From CAZOEL01 sp964578835 (GTDB lineage: Bacteria; Desulfobacterota; Syntrophobacteria; Syntrophobacterales; Syntrophobacteraceae): DNA of 64,000 nt. Made by a program: the position numbers and the translations under genes. Positions 37,176-46,641 of the stretch are shown here, in pieces. The stretch lies in the NCBI GenBank assembly GCA_964578835.1, contig CAZOEL010000033.1:1-64000 (forward strand). The letters run 5' to 3'. The notes beneath the pieces are model-generated. The model worked only from the letters and a program-made list of their open reading frames with translations, ran no database searches and was not told where the DNA came from. Numbering within the stretch: the first letter of the stretch is position 1; each line of letters begins with the position of its first letter.

Positions 37176-38333
37176 TCAAAAAAAGAGTGTAAAGAATCTC
37201 TTGAAGTCCAGCAAAATGCTTAAAAGCATCAAAACCAGTAATGCACAGGCGGAAATGACGAAGACCTTCAACCCAGTATTTTTATTGTCTCCCCTTTTAG
37301 GAGCCTTGCTTTTACGCCTTATCTGGGACAAGCGCCTTCCATTCGCAGTCATGTCGAGGTCACTGTTTGTTTCGGCAAACAGAACCATTCGTCCCTTCGG
37401 AAGAACCGCAGCCGGTGGGCTTTCCTGCTCAGCCACTTCATTTCCCACAGTCGCACAAGGCGTCATTGCACCGTCTTCGTTCTCCTCGGAAAGAATAGTC
37501 CGCCGGTCCAGGGTGACAGCCTGCAAAGCCGCCCCAAAAGCTAAAGCGCGTCTGCAGACGCGGTTGATCAGCTCCGGGTTCCCGCCCGTTTGGTTATAGA
37601 CAGAATCCAATGCTTCTTCGGTAAAGCTGGGGATTCCTGGAGCTCCAGCGCGATACAGGCGGAAGTAAATGTATTCGCTCGTCTCTTCCCTGGTCAAAGG
37701 CCCCAGAACGATGTGGCTCTGAATGGCGTTGCCCAGGTTCTTAAAAGATTCGCCAACGCCCCTCCCCAAAGGAGGGAAAAACATAGCCGTCTGGATGGGT
37801 TTTTTAGCCGGAGGCTTCAGAACGGAAAACTCTTCAATTTGCCGAACGGCGGCGGCAGGAAGCCTATGCGCATCATCCACAATCAAATAGAGGCGCTGCA
37901 GGCTGTCAGATTCAGCTAGCTGCTCGTAGACGATTTCGTGAGGCGAAATCCCTCGTCCGCATGAAAAACTCAGATGATTTATGACCTCGGACCAGATCCT
38001 GTATGCATCATATTCATCCTCTCCGCTCAGTTGAATGTGGGAAATCTTTCCGACTGACCCAACAAGGGACTCCATTGTCAGGCGGTTGTCTCCCGGAGAC
38101 AAATATATGCAGGAGGACTCGTCGCAATCCGCTAAAAGATCGGCCAGTTTGAACGACAGCAGGGTCTTGCCGGAACCTTTTTCACCTGTGATGAGGACTA
38201 TGGGAGTAGATGACTGCGACCACGAAAGGAGCCCATCCAACGCGGCGGAGTGTGTTTTCGAGTTGAAGAAAAGATCCGCCGAAGGTTCATCTGAGAAAGG
38301 ATCGTCTCGCAAGCCGTAAAATTCCAGGTTCAT
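37176..38333 (-). CDS. ExeA-like AAA ATPase with C-terminal membrane helix
   Basis: A 385-residue protein beginning MNLEFYGLRDDPFSDEPSADLFF, the ExeA/GspA-like opening. Walker A is ITGEKGSGKTLLS near 50; Walker B is LYLIVDDAHRLP near 150. A single C-terminal helix (about residues 358-378) anchors it. Homologues called XrtA-associated ATPase occur in exopolysaccharide clusters. It lies between the ligase and the BY-kinase-like gene. The start at 38333 has GAGGAG close upstream; an earlier in-frame start at 38390 is weaker. Confidence 0.88.
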   Translation of the reverse strand: MNLEFYGLRDDPFSDEPSADLFFNSKTHSAALDGLLSWSQSSTPIVLITGEKGSGKTLLSFKLADLLADCDESSCIYLSPGDNRLTMESLVGSVGKISHIQLSGEDEYDAYRIWSEVINHLSFSCGRGISPHEIVYEQLAESDSLQRLYLIVDDAHRLPAAAVRQIEEFSVLKPPAKKPIQTAMFFPPLGRGVGESFKNLGNAIQSHIVLGPLTREETSEYIYFRLYRAGAPGIPSFTEEALDSVYNQTGGNPELINRVCRRALAFGAALQAVTLDRRTILSEENEDGAMTPCATVGNEVAEQESPPAAVLPKGRMVLFAETNSDLDMTANGRRLSQIRRKSKAPKRGDNKNTGLKVFVISACALLVLMLLSILLDFKRFFTLFF

Positions 38334-38341
38334 TATGCTCC

Positions 38342-39727
38342 TCACTCGGCAGCAAAACGATTGTACATCCCCTCCAGGATGCCGGTGCACGTAAAAAAAA
38401 CGGCATTGACGAAGAGAAAGAAAGAAGGTTCGACGAAAACATTATTGTTCAGGTAAACAATCATCATAAGAACGGAAACGAGCAGAAAGTTCGGTCCGAA
38501 AAAACCCGCTTCAGGCATTCTATCGATAAGAAGATACAAGTGCCTAAAGAAACAACCGATTAAGAGCAGATAGACAATCGTCCCGATCAGGCCAAGTTCA
38601 ACGAGCATCCCCAAAAGATGATTGTGCTGAATCAGCTCCGTGTAACTGGATGGGACTGGAATGAGGCCTCTGTAAAGCTCGGAGATGTGAGTGAATTGCC
38701 CCATGCCGACTCCAAAGAATGGGTGGTCGGTGAAGATGAGAAAGGATCTCTTGATAAGGGCGAGACGTTCGTCCACCTCAGCCATCTGGAGGATTCCCCC
38801 CGTTCTTCTGTCGGGGCTGAACATATTAGGGATATTGGCAAGCACGACGACTCCCACGAGCAACAGGGGAGCAGTAAAGGTCTTCCACTTTGGAAAAGAG
38901 GTGCGATAAAAAAACAGCAACGCGGCCAAAGTAATCATAAAGCCAAGATAAACCGATCGGGTTTGCGTGAAGAACACTGCGGGGAAAAACAGCATGAGCA
39001 TGACTATATAGGCGATTTTTGTCGCCCCTTCCTTTCTGGGCAACAATTGTATGCCGCACAGGAAACCGATGTTAATGGCCGTGCCGTTGAAAGCGGCATT
39101 GAGAAACGGTCCTCTAGCTCTGTCAAGATGAAGCCAGATTTCCGGGTCGTTGATATAGCCGGGAACTACGTACTGCCTGAGATGAAAGAATTCGAAAAAG
39201 GCCATAACCGAAAGATAGACGCCAAAATAGAACAGAAAATGGAACAAGAGCTCCAAAGATTTTTCTTCGCAAAGATACGCTCTGGCGAAAATGAACGCCG
39301 TAAATGGCATGAGATACCCATTGATGAAAAGAAACCAGGGACTCGGATACTTGTCCAACACGGGACGAAACCCATGGATGCTCATAGATAAAAAGCACAA
39401 TATGGAAAAGAAAACGATCAGCCACTCGGGAGTCAGATTACGACCGACATAGGAGCGGCTCGAGAAAGGCAATATCGCCATAGGTATCAATAAACATAAG
39501 AAAAAAAAGCGGTCGATGGTGAAATCGAAAAATCCGGGTATCCTGAGGACAAAAAAACGGGGACCGAAAACGGCAGTAGAAATCAGCCATAATGAAAAAA
39601 GGATAACCGGTATCGGCAGACGTTCGGTTTCCGGCTTGGCAGACCTGAAGCGGCTTACGAGCCATAACAGGATCACAGCAAGCGATACAGCCGTCACAAT
39701 GAGAAATGCGCTCTCCATACCGCTCAT
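38342..39727 (-). CDS. O-antigen ligase/polymerase (Wzy_C family)
   Basis: A 461-residue membrane protein with about 12 helices and a large extracytoplasmic loop in the second half containing HPFFGVGMGQFTHIS and ELIQHNHLLGMLVELG, the marks of Wzy_C-type ligases or polymerases. It likely polymerises or transfers the exopolysaccharide at the periplasmic face. The start is the ATG at 39727, overlapping the Wzz-like stop in ATGA; upstream residues in the same frame look antisense. Confidence 0.87.
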   Translation of the reverse strand: MSGMESAFLIVTAVSLAVILLWLVSRFRSAKPETERLPIPVILFSLWLISTAVFGPRFFVLRIPGFFDFTIDRFFFLCLLIPMAILPFSSRSYVGRNLTPEWLIVFFSILCFLSMSIHGFRPVLDKYPSPWFLFINGYLMPFTAFIFARAYLCEEKSLELLFHFLFYFGVYLSVMAFFEFFHLRQYVVPGYINDPEIWLHLDRARGPFLNAAFNGTAINIGFLCGIQLLPRKEGATKIAYIVMLMLFFPAVFFTQTRSVYLGFMITLAALLFFYRTSFPKWKTFTAPLLLVGVVVLANIPNMFSPDRRTGGILQMAEVDERLALIKRSFLIFTDHPFFGVGMGQFTHISELYRGLIPVPSSYTELIQHNHLLGMLVELGLIGTIVYLLLIGCFFRHLYLLIDRMPEAGFFGPNFLLVSVLMMIVYLNNNVFVEPSFFLFVNAVFFTCTGILEGMYNRFAAE

Positions 39728-41142
39728 ATCATCTTCGAAACAGAGCCGACCACATTCAGGCCTAGATAACGCTCCACGTCTTGTGGCTTTTTTATCGAAT
39801 GATCCAGATGGTCGACTAACAGAGCTATGGCCACGGCCATCATCCAACCTCCGAAAAAGCCCAGGAGCGCCAGAAGAAGCCTGTTGGGCTTAAACGGCTT
39901 GTTTGCTACTTCCGGCGGGTCCACCATGGTTATGAATTGTTTTTCCTGGCTGACCGCGTTAGCCATGCGCGCCTGCTCCAGTTGCGATCGAGCCCCTGTA
40001 TAGGCGTCCTTAGCCAGCGCAAACTCCTGCTTCAAATGCTCGTAGACGGACTTTTCCTCTCCTATCGAGCGGAGGCGGTTGCGCAAGCTCTCAATAGCTC
40101 TATCCTGCTCCTTGATCTTTGCCTCAAGAGCATTTACCGTCACTCTTTGAGCCTGTAGCACCCTGTTCAGTTCTTCCCGCAAAGATCGCACATTCAGTTT
40201 CAGTTCCTCTTCAACCTGTTTGAGTGGAGCAAAGCCCGGCTCAAATTGCGATTTCATCTCGTTCAGCTGAATTTGGAGCTGGGCGACTTTGTTCTTGAAT
40301 GCTGTTATCGCTCGTCCGTGCACCTCCATTTCTGGAAGCACCACGGGAATGGATGCGCCCTTTAACTCTTTTTCCATCGCCTCCAGAGACTTTGTAGCGC
40401 CAACCAGTTGGTCGTAAAGATCATTGCGCTTCCTCTGCACATCCGTCAAAAGTGAGTTCAAACCCACTTCAAGATTGGTCTTGTTCGGTTCGAGATTGAG
40501 CATCTCAATGAGCAGGTCCGCCTTTTCGGTTTCATATTGACGCAGGGCGGCCTCTTTGAGCTTCATCGTCTCCAGAAGCGCTTCGGATTGTCCCTTGAAA
40601 AATTCGTGCGAGTAATCGGTCTTGGCTTTCGTGACCTCGGAGTAGCTCTCCAGATAGGCGTCGGCGATGGCCTTCGTCACGTTCGCTACCTTTGATGGGT
40701 CTTTCCCGCGGTAGCTGAGATAAAAAACGCTAGAGCCCTCGAACGTTTCGCCCCCTGGAGGAGTGACATCGATATCCTCGCGGAGCTTATCCAGAAGGTT
40801 GGGAACACCTTCGGGTCTTACGTCTGAAAACTGAGACGCCACAACCTTCTGCAGAACGCGGTTGGAATATATTATTTCCTTCTGGTCCTGCATGAGCCGC
40901 ATGAGCCTGTTTTTGTAATCGAAAGAGGTTTCCTTCTGGAGCGGGTCGAGTTGCTGAGGAATGCTCAAAGTAAATTTGGCGGATGATCGGTATACCGGCG
41001 GCAAGAATATAGCCGCAAGCAAACCGAGGAGAAAAACGACCGTAAAAATTTGCACTATCAATCTGGACCTGTCAAAAACGATGAACACCAGTTCCCTGAG
41101 ATAGTTTTGCAATTGCCTTTGTCCAGCTTTTCGATTCTCCAT
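39724..41142 (-). CDS. Wzz-type chain-length determinant
   Basis: A 472-residue inner-membrane protein: a first helix (about residues 30-50), a long periplasmic coiled-coil (about 170-385) and a second helix near 430 with the proline-rich PPEVANKPFKPNRLLL before it. It sets polysaccharide chain length and connects the Wza-like exporter with the cytoplasm. No kinase domain is fused; the BY-kinase-like protein is separate. It is in an operon with the ligase gene. Confidence 0.9.
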   Translation of the reverse strand: MENRKAGQRQLQNYLRELVFIVFDRSRLIVQIFTVVFLLGLLAAIFLPPVYRSSAKFTLSIPQQLDPLQKETSFDYKNRLMRLMQDQKEIIYSNRVLQKVVASQFSDVRPEGVPNLLDKLREDIDVTPPGGETFEGSSVFYLSYRGKDPSKVANVTKAIADAYLESYSEVTKAKTDYSHEFFKGQSEALLETMKLKEAALRQYETEKADLLIEMLNLEPNKTNLEVGLNSLLTDVQRKRNDLYDQLVGATKSLEAMEKELKGASIPVVLPEMEVHGRAITAFKNKVAQLQIQLNEMKSQFEPGFAPLKQVEEELKLNVRSLREELNRVLQAQRVTVNALEAKIKEQDRAIESLRNRLRSIGEEKSVYEHLKQEFALAKDAYTGARSQLEQARMANAVSQEKQFITMVDPPEVANKPFKPNRLLLALLGFFGGWMMAVAIALLVDHLDHSIKKPQDVERYLGLNVVGSVSKMI

Positions 41143-41226
41143 TACATCTCCAAATCCAATCGAACCATGCCGGTATGTAAAACGCTCCCACTCCTAACCC
41201 GGCAACGGGTGCGGAATGCGATGGTA

Positions 41227-42384
41227 TTATCTCGCTCTGAGCGGCTTGAGCTCATAATTCATGGAAAAATTACTACTGAATGGCGCAATCGCATAGATTC
41301 CCCTGGTAAAAATCTTCTCCAGCATATCGTTGATATTGTCCAGACGACTTCTTGAGACATAGATTATGTCGGCGGGACGCACATCAACGTTGATGGGGAC
41401 CGCACGCTCGAGAATTGCCTTCACGTCAACTTTGAAGGCGATCGGCCGTTCCAGGCCATCATTTCTGAATATGACGACCTCATGCAGGTCGGCGCTCTTG
41501 ATCTTGTGACCGCTCGCCATGGCCAGGGCATCGAGCAGATTGATCCTGGAGGACATTTCATAGACGCCGGGCTGCTCAACATCTCCCAGAACGTAAAACT
41601 TTGGGTGGTGTATTTCCAAAAGAATGAGCGTCACCTTCAGATTTCGCACCTGTTCAGCATACTGATCATTGATGATCTCTTCGAGTTGAACAAGAGTCAG
41701 TCCTTCCGCCTGGACAGTGCCTATCAATGGGAAGGATATGCGGCCATCGGGCGTAACCGGAGCTATCTTGCTCTGCCCTCTCGGAGCGGTCGTAATGGCC
41801 CTTTTGAGCTCGTCTATTTTGACGTTAAACTCCTCGAGGCTGACCGTAACGCTCGGGTTCTTGATAAACCTGGCGTAAGCTCTATTCAGATAAGCAGCCA
41901 GTTCCTCCGGAGTCTTGGACTCCACCTGCACTTCTCCCACCAGAGGCAGGCTGATTCTTCCATCGGTTCTTACGAGGACGGTAGTGCTGAACTGAGGGTA
42001 ATAGGGGAGGTGTACGCTGATCTTATCCTGCACCTCCAGTCGGTAGGGCTCGGGGCTCTTTTCGTACCGAATATGGTATACCACCTCAACCACGTCCCCA
42101 GGGCCGATCCGGTACTCTGGAACCAAAGGAACTGCAATATCCTTGATTATCTGGTAGTTTGGACTGCCTACGACCGTCTCGGGCGCAACGGTTAACATGC
42201 CCTCCCGCATCTCAAGCACGCTGAGATCCTCGGGCTGTTTTATATTGACCTCAAAAAAAGTCTTATCGTGATGAGAACACCCGGCAAAGCACAATAGAAC
42301 AGCGCACCCCAAACCGGTGAGGTAACGGCTCAGCAGCCTCTTCAATCTATAATCGGCGAGTTCACTAAGCACACAACAGGCCAT
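41227..42384 (-). CDS. Wza-type polysaccharide export lipoprotein
   Basis: A 385-residue outer-membrane export protein. A signal sequence ends in the lipobox LCFAGC (lipidated Cys near residue 34). Two or more SLBB/poly-export repeats follow: the poly_export domain RIGPGDVVEVVYHI near 90, then GRISLPLVGEVQV and GRISFPLIGTVQAEG, and the SLBB-like YVLGDVEQPGVYEM. It should form the outer-membrane polysaccharide channel. I start at the ATG at 42384; the TTG at 42402 is an alternative. Confidence 0.88.
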   Translation of the reverse strand: MACCVLSELADYRLKRLLSRYLTGLGCAVLLCFAGCSHHDKTFFEVNIKQPEDLSVLEMREGMLTVAPETVVGSPNYQIIKDIAVPLVPEYRIGPGDVVEVVYHIRYEKSPEPYRLEVQDKISVHLPYYPQFSTTVLVRTDGRISLPLVGEVQVESKTPEELAAYLNRAYARFIKNPSVTVSLEEFNVKIDELKRAITTAPRGQSKIAPVTPDGRISFPLIGTVQAEGLTLVQLEEIINDQYAEQVRNLKVTLILLEIHHPKFYVLGDVEQPGVYEMSSRINLLDALAMASGHKIKSADLHEVVIFRNDGLERPIAFKVDVKAILERAVPINVDVRPADIIYVSRSRLDNINDMLEKIFTRGIYAIAPFSSNFSMNYELKPLRAR

Positions 42385-42470
42385 TATTCGTGCCCGATAC
42401 AATACTTCTTCTCCTCATATTGGGAATTCAAGCGGAAAAAAAAGAGCCCCCCCGAGCTAAGCGATTCATA

Positions 42471-43493
42471 TTAAAGAATATAGCGAAAGAGTGCAAGAAG
42501 GAATATCGTCTGTTGGTCCAGCAGCTCAGCGGCTTTCGCCTTGCCATTCCAAGCCACGCTTCTGGCCATTTCTTGGTTTTCTATTATGAACAAAATCTTA
42601 GCGCTAAGGTCTCGGGCATCTCCTGCATCGAAGAAAAAAGCTGAAACGCCATGCTCGGCATATTCACACGTCGCCATGTTCCTCGCCGCCAAAAGAGGGT
42701 GACCCAAAGCAAGCGTTTCAAGCATAGTATTCTGCCCCGCAGAGATGCGGTAGCTCCTCAAGGGAAGCACAACCATGGACGAGGCGTTGACGAGCCGGAT
42801 TAGATCGTCTTCAGACACAAAATCTCTGAGGACTTTAACATTTGAGGGCAGTTCCCTGCTTGTCCTGAAGGTCTGAGAAAGAATCAGGCATTGTGAATTT
42901 ATCCCTCGCACGGCTTCAATCAGTGTATTGAAGTCCCGGTCGCTATTCCCGTAAGAAAAGATGTATTGCCCCTTGACTTCGGAATGGCTTTCGCGAACGA
43001 ACCTGCTGGGAGGAGCATCAGGGAAAAAAGAGATTCGATCTGGGCTAATCCCGAACATATCGCGATAGATTCTTTCCTCCTCTCTAGATGTACAAAGAAA
43101 AAAGTCGATGCCTGGAATAGCCATCCGGAAAACGACAATCCGCAGCCGATACCTCCAATCGTTCCGCTCCAAGTTGAAGTGCAAATCTCTCATAATGTGT
43201 GCGGGAGCAACTCGGGCGCCCGCCAAACGGTTCAAAACGCCGAAAACCACCGCCATTCTCATGGACCAGGAGAGAACGATATCGAAGCGGTTTCTTGTTA
43301 GAAGCGCCGCCAGAGGAAGATAAAGATCGCATGTCCATTTGAAGAGCTTCCTCAGCAGTGGATTCCGCCCGGGACCGGAAAACAGCGGTTGAAATACGGT
43401 CACTCTGTTTCCGCTCTTTATGAGGGATCTGAGCAAGCGCCACTCGCCCTCCTCCCTCCAGGTAATGAGCATAGCCAGTCTGAGGCAACTCAT
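42471..43493 (-). CDS. Glycosyltransferase (GT-B, family 4-like)
   Basis: A 340-residue protein with the second half of a GT-B transferase: YIFSYGNSDRDFNTLIEAV near 180 and MVVLPLRSYRISAGQNTMLETLALGHPLL near 255, where the final Glu is like the donor-binding one. The N-terminus is less clear. I start at MSCLRLAML (43493), 16 bases after the upstream stop; the longer frame overlaps the asparagine synthase gene. The sugar is unknown. Confidence 0.82.
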   Translation of the reverse strand: MSCLRLAMLITWREEGEWRLLRSLIKSGNRVTVFQPLFSGPGRNPLLRKLFKWTCDLYLPLAALLTRNRFDIVLSWSMRMAVVFGVLNRLAGARVAPAHIMRDLHFNLERNDWRYRLRIVVFRMAIPGIDFFLCTSREEERIYRDMFGISPDRISFFPDAPPSRFVRESHSEVKGQYIFSYGNSDRDFNTLIEAVRGINSQCLILSQTFRTSRELPSNVKVLRDFVSEDDLIRLVNASSMVVLPLRSYRISAGQNTMLETLALGHPLLAARNMATCEYAEHGVSAFFFDAGDARDLSAKILFIIENQEMARSVAWNGKAKAAELLDQQTIFLLALFRYIL

Positions 43494-43509
43494 CGGCCAT
43501 CTTCGCAAT

Positions 43510-45432
43510 TCATAAATTGAACCTTCTTGCGTGAAGTCCATGCCATGAGAGAAAGCATAGAAGCAGCCAGACCTTGCGAGCATAGGAGAGTGGACCGCCT
43601 CGATTGATGAGCTCACACCAGAGCCGTCTTACGAGCTTTTCGTTGAGAAAGCCCAGCTCACGGAGCATTGACTCGCTAAAACATGCTTCTGCGACCTCGC
43701 GCAACTCCGACCTCATCCATCTATGCAGAGGAACATCCAATCCATGTTTTCTACGATAAGCAACAAACGAGGCAATATCAGAGGGGAGCTTTGCAGCGAG
43801 CAACCGCCTGAGAACCTTCTTGGATCGCTGAGGGTCGGCCTTTTCGCTTGAAGGCATACGGAGCGCATATTCCACCAGCTTATGATCGAGGAAAGGGGCT
43901 CTGGCCTCGATGCCGTGGGCCATGGTCATCCGGTCCACCTTGATCAGCAGGTTGTCTGGAAGAAAGAACGAAAGGTCCGTGGCTATCGACGCCTCTGTGA
44001 GAGTGGAGGCAACACTGTAAGCATTGAGGGCCTTGTTCATCTGCAAAGCAAAACGGGCGGTAGAGTCCGGTCTGATGCAGTCAGCGGAAAACAATCCGGC
44101 GCTCCCCGGTTCTCCAAAAATCAAGGTCCAGCGGGATACCCCAATATCCCTTTCCGAGCCCAACAACTTGCAGAGTCTTGAAAGACCCCCTGGCGCAGGC
44201 GCTGTCTCACCTCGCAGAAGCACTGGACGCAACGCCTGCGCAAAGGGAAAAGAGAACCCGGAGGGAAAGAGCTTTTGCAGCAAAATCTCACGCTTGTAGT
44301 GGGTGTAGCCCCAAAAAAGCTCATCCGCCCCCTCGCCGGAAATAACGACCTTGACATGTCTAGCTATGGCTTCCGAAATCATGAAGGTGGGAATACAGGC
44401 AGGATCGCCTAGCGGCTCATCGGCATGGAATAGGACTCTTTCGAAAACGCTCGCGTCAAAAGCGCCTCCTTCTACTTCGACAAGTTCCATGCCCAAAGCA
44501 GAAGCCACCTTTCTGGCGTAGGGCGCTTCATCGAGATCCTCCCGATCGAAGGAAACCACGAAAGCTTTCAAGGGAATCTGCGAAATTTCCGATGCATAGC
44601 AGGAAAGCAGGCTGGAATCCACCCCGCCGCTCAGCATCACGCCGACCTCAACATCGGCGATCAACCGAAGCCTTGTGCTTTCGGAGATAAGCTCCGCAAG
44701 CTCTTTCCCGGAACTCCCGGCAGAAGCTCCGGCGTTCGTCTCCTGCGCATATAAAGACCAGTACCTCTGACGCGATGCATCCCAAGAGTTGATGTGGAGC
44801 GTCATACACTCGCCGGGCTCGATGCGCTTGACTTCGTTGAGAATCGTCCATGGACCCGGAATGTACTGAAGACAAAAAAAAGAACGCAGGCTTTCCATGT
44901 CGAGGGAAAGGCTCATGTCTCGAAACGCATAGAACGCCTTCAGCTCTGAAGCCGCTATGAGCCTACGATCATCGAGAGAGTAATAGAGAGGCTTTTTGCC
45001 GAGCCGATCGCGGCACAAAACAATTTTTCCATGCCGCTCGTCATAAAGGATGAAAGCGAACATCCCCCTGAGTTTTTCTTCGAATCCATCACCGAAACAG
45101 TTATAGGCCCCAAGGATGACTTCAGTGTCCGCACCCGTTCGAAACCGATAGCCTCGAGCCTCGGTTTCTTTCTTCAGTTCCTTAAAGTTGTATATCTCTC
45201 CGTTGAACGAGATGTGAAGGCCATGATCGTAATCGTGAAGCGGTTGGGCTCCCCAATCAGAGAGGTCGATGATGCTGAGCCTGCGGTGCCCAAGCAGAAC
45301 ATTTGCATCCTCCCAGAGACCCTTTGCATCGGGTCCCCGATAGGAAAAGAGATCGAGCACCCGGTCGACTTCATTTCGAAACGAAGCTGCATATCCCGCT
45401 TCTTTTGTGACAACTCCAATCACGCCGCACAT
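43510..45432 (-). CDS. Asparagine synthase-like glutamine amidotransferase
   Basis: A 640-residue protein. Residues 1-210 are a class II glutaminase domain starting MCGVIGVV, whose Cys2 is the nucleophile after Met removal, with RGPDAKGLW and HRRLSIIDLSDWGAQP. Residues 240-600 are the synthetase domain with the PP-loop-like MLSGGVDSSLLS near 268 and ISGEGADELFWGY near 365. In polysaccharide clusters such AsnB homologues are thought to amidate sugar acids or a related group rather than make asparagine. The context supports that, but substrate is unproved. Confidence 0.92.
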   Translation of the reverse strand: MCGVIGVVTKEAGYAASFRNEVDRVLDLFSYRGPDAKGLWEDANVLLGHRRLSIIDLSDWGAQPLHDYDHGLHISFNGEIYNFKELKKETEARGYRFRTGADTEVILGAYNCFGDGFEEKLRGMFAFILYDERHGKIVLCRDRLGKKPLYYSLDDRRLIAASELKAFYAFRDMSLSLDMESLRSFFCLQYIPGPWTILNEVKRIEPGECMTLHINSWDASRQRYWSLYAQETNAGASAGSSGKELAELISESTRLRLIADVEVGVMLSGGVDSSLLSCYASEISQIPLKAFVVSFDREDLDEAPYARKVASALGMELVEVEGGAFDASVFERVLFHADEPLGDPACIPTFMISEAIARHVKVVISGEGADELFWGYTHYKREILLQKLFPSGFSFPFAQALRPVLLRGETAPAPGGLSRLCKLLGSERDIGVSRWTLIFGEPGSAGLFSADCIRPDSTARFALQMNKALNAYSVASTLTEASIATDLSFFLPDNLLIKVDRMTMAHGIEARAPFLDHKLVEYALRMPSSEKADPQRSKKVLRRLLAAKLPSDIASFVAYRRKHGLDVPLHRWMRSELREVAEACFSESMLRELGFLNEKLVRRLWCELINRGGPLSYARKVWLLLCFLSWHGLHARRFNL

Positions 45433-45476
45433 GGTTATCTCGTTTCACCTAACGAAATGGAAGCCTTTGAGAGCCA

Positions 45477-46640
45477 TCATCTTCGTTCCTCAGCAACGGA
45501 ACTGATGAGGTCTTCGAAACCTTTCACCATGATTTCCATGGTGAACTTGCTCAAGACCAGCGACTTCGCACTTGCCCCCATTCGCCGCCTCGATTCTTCA
45601 TCTTGAATCATGTCAACCAGAGTCCGAGCCAATTGACGCCAATCTCCCACCTGAACCAATTCCCCTGTCTTGCCCGGAATGATTATCTCCCGCATGAATC
45701 CAACGTCGGTGCAGATGACAGGCAGCCCTGCAGCCATAGCTTCGATGACAGCCACTGAAAGCGTTTCCTGCTCGGGCTTTGTGGACAGCGCAAAAATATC
45801 GCTGGCTCTTAAAATGACCGCTATATCCCGCCTGAAGCCAAGAAAAAGGACGTTCTCCCGAATTCCCAGCTGTTCAGCTAACCGCATCAGGGGGAGCCGC
45901 TGGCTTCCATCTCCCACAATGAGAAAGCGAACACCCTGCAGAGAGGCGACAACAAGAGCAGCAGCCCGCAGTAATATATCATGGGCCTTATCAGGCCTGA
46001 GGGCGGCGATCATCGTAATGACAGCCCCCTCAGGCGCGAGTCCAAGACGCGCTCTAGCTTCTGCAACACTCAGCTTAGAGTTGAAAAGATCGGGGTCGAC
46101 TCCGTTGAAAATAACTTGGATCTTATCAGGTGGTATCTTTTCAATGGCTGAAATGTACTCTTTGTGACCCTTGGCGGCGGCAACCACCTTTCTGATCCCC
46201 AAATGGAAGATGCGCCTAGCCGCCATGGTCAATCGATGCCGAGAGTATCTCTTAAAGGTTTCATTCTGCCAGTTGATGACCGCCCCGACTCCAGCAAGAA
46301 CGGCCGCCGGCACTCCGAGAAAGATCGAATTGCGGTGGTTGATGAGTAGAAGCACATCCGCCCTGCGCCTCCGGAACAACCGCGCCAGCCTAACGACAGC
46401 TAAAAAGTCCAGACGACTTCTGCAGACATTTGCAGAAGTCGGTATGTCAAACGAATTCAGCTCTTTTCCGAGCAAGCCCGGATCGCCCAAAAAGCACAGA
46501 TGCAAAGCGAATCTTTTTCGGTCGATATTCCGCAGCAATTCTAGGAGCAACTGTTCCGCCCCTCCAACGGCGAGCGTCGAGACGAGAACCATGACGCGAA
46601 TCGGCGATTCATCGCTCTTTATTAGCGCAGGCTCCGCCAT
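45477..46640 (-). CDS. Glycosyltransferase family 4
   Basis: A 387-residue GT-B protein: VLVSTLAVGGAEQLLLELLRNI at the N-terminus (glycine-rich acceptor loop), VDPDLFNSKLSV and MIAALRPDKAHDILLRAA near 210, and TLSVAVIEAMAAGLPVICTD near 300 (donor E-x7-E). It begins right after the previous transferase stop, with AAGGAG in that gene's last codons. It adds one sugar to the exopolysaccharide unit. Confidence 0.9.
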   Translation of the reverse strand: MAEPALIKSDESPIRVMVLVSTLAVGGAEQLLLELLRNIDRKRFALHLCFLGDPGLLGKELNSFDIPTSANVCRSRLDFLAVVRLARLFRRRRADVLLLINHRNSIFLGVPAAVLAGVGAVINWQNETFKRYSRHRLTMAARRIFHLGIRKVVAAAKGHKEYISAIEKIPPDKIQVIFNGVDPDLFNSKLSVAEARARLGLAPEGAVITMIAALRPDKAHDILLRAAALVVASLQGVRFLIVGDGSQRLPLMRLAEQLGIRENVLFLGFRRDIAVILRASDIFALSTKPEQETLSVAVIEAMAAGLPVICTDVGFMREIIIPGKTGELVQVGDWRQLARTLVDMIQDEESRRRMGASAKSLVLSKFTMEIMVKGFEDLISSVAEERR

Positions 46641-46641
46641 G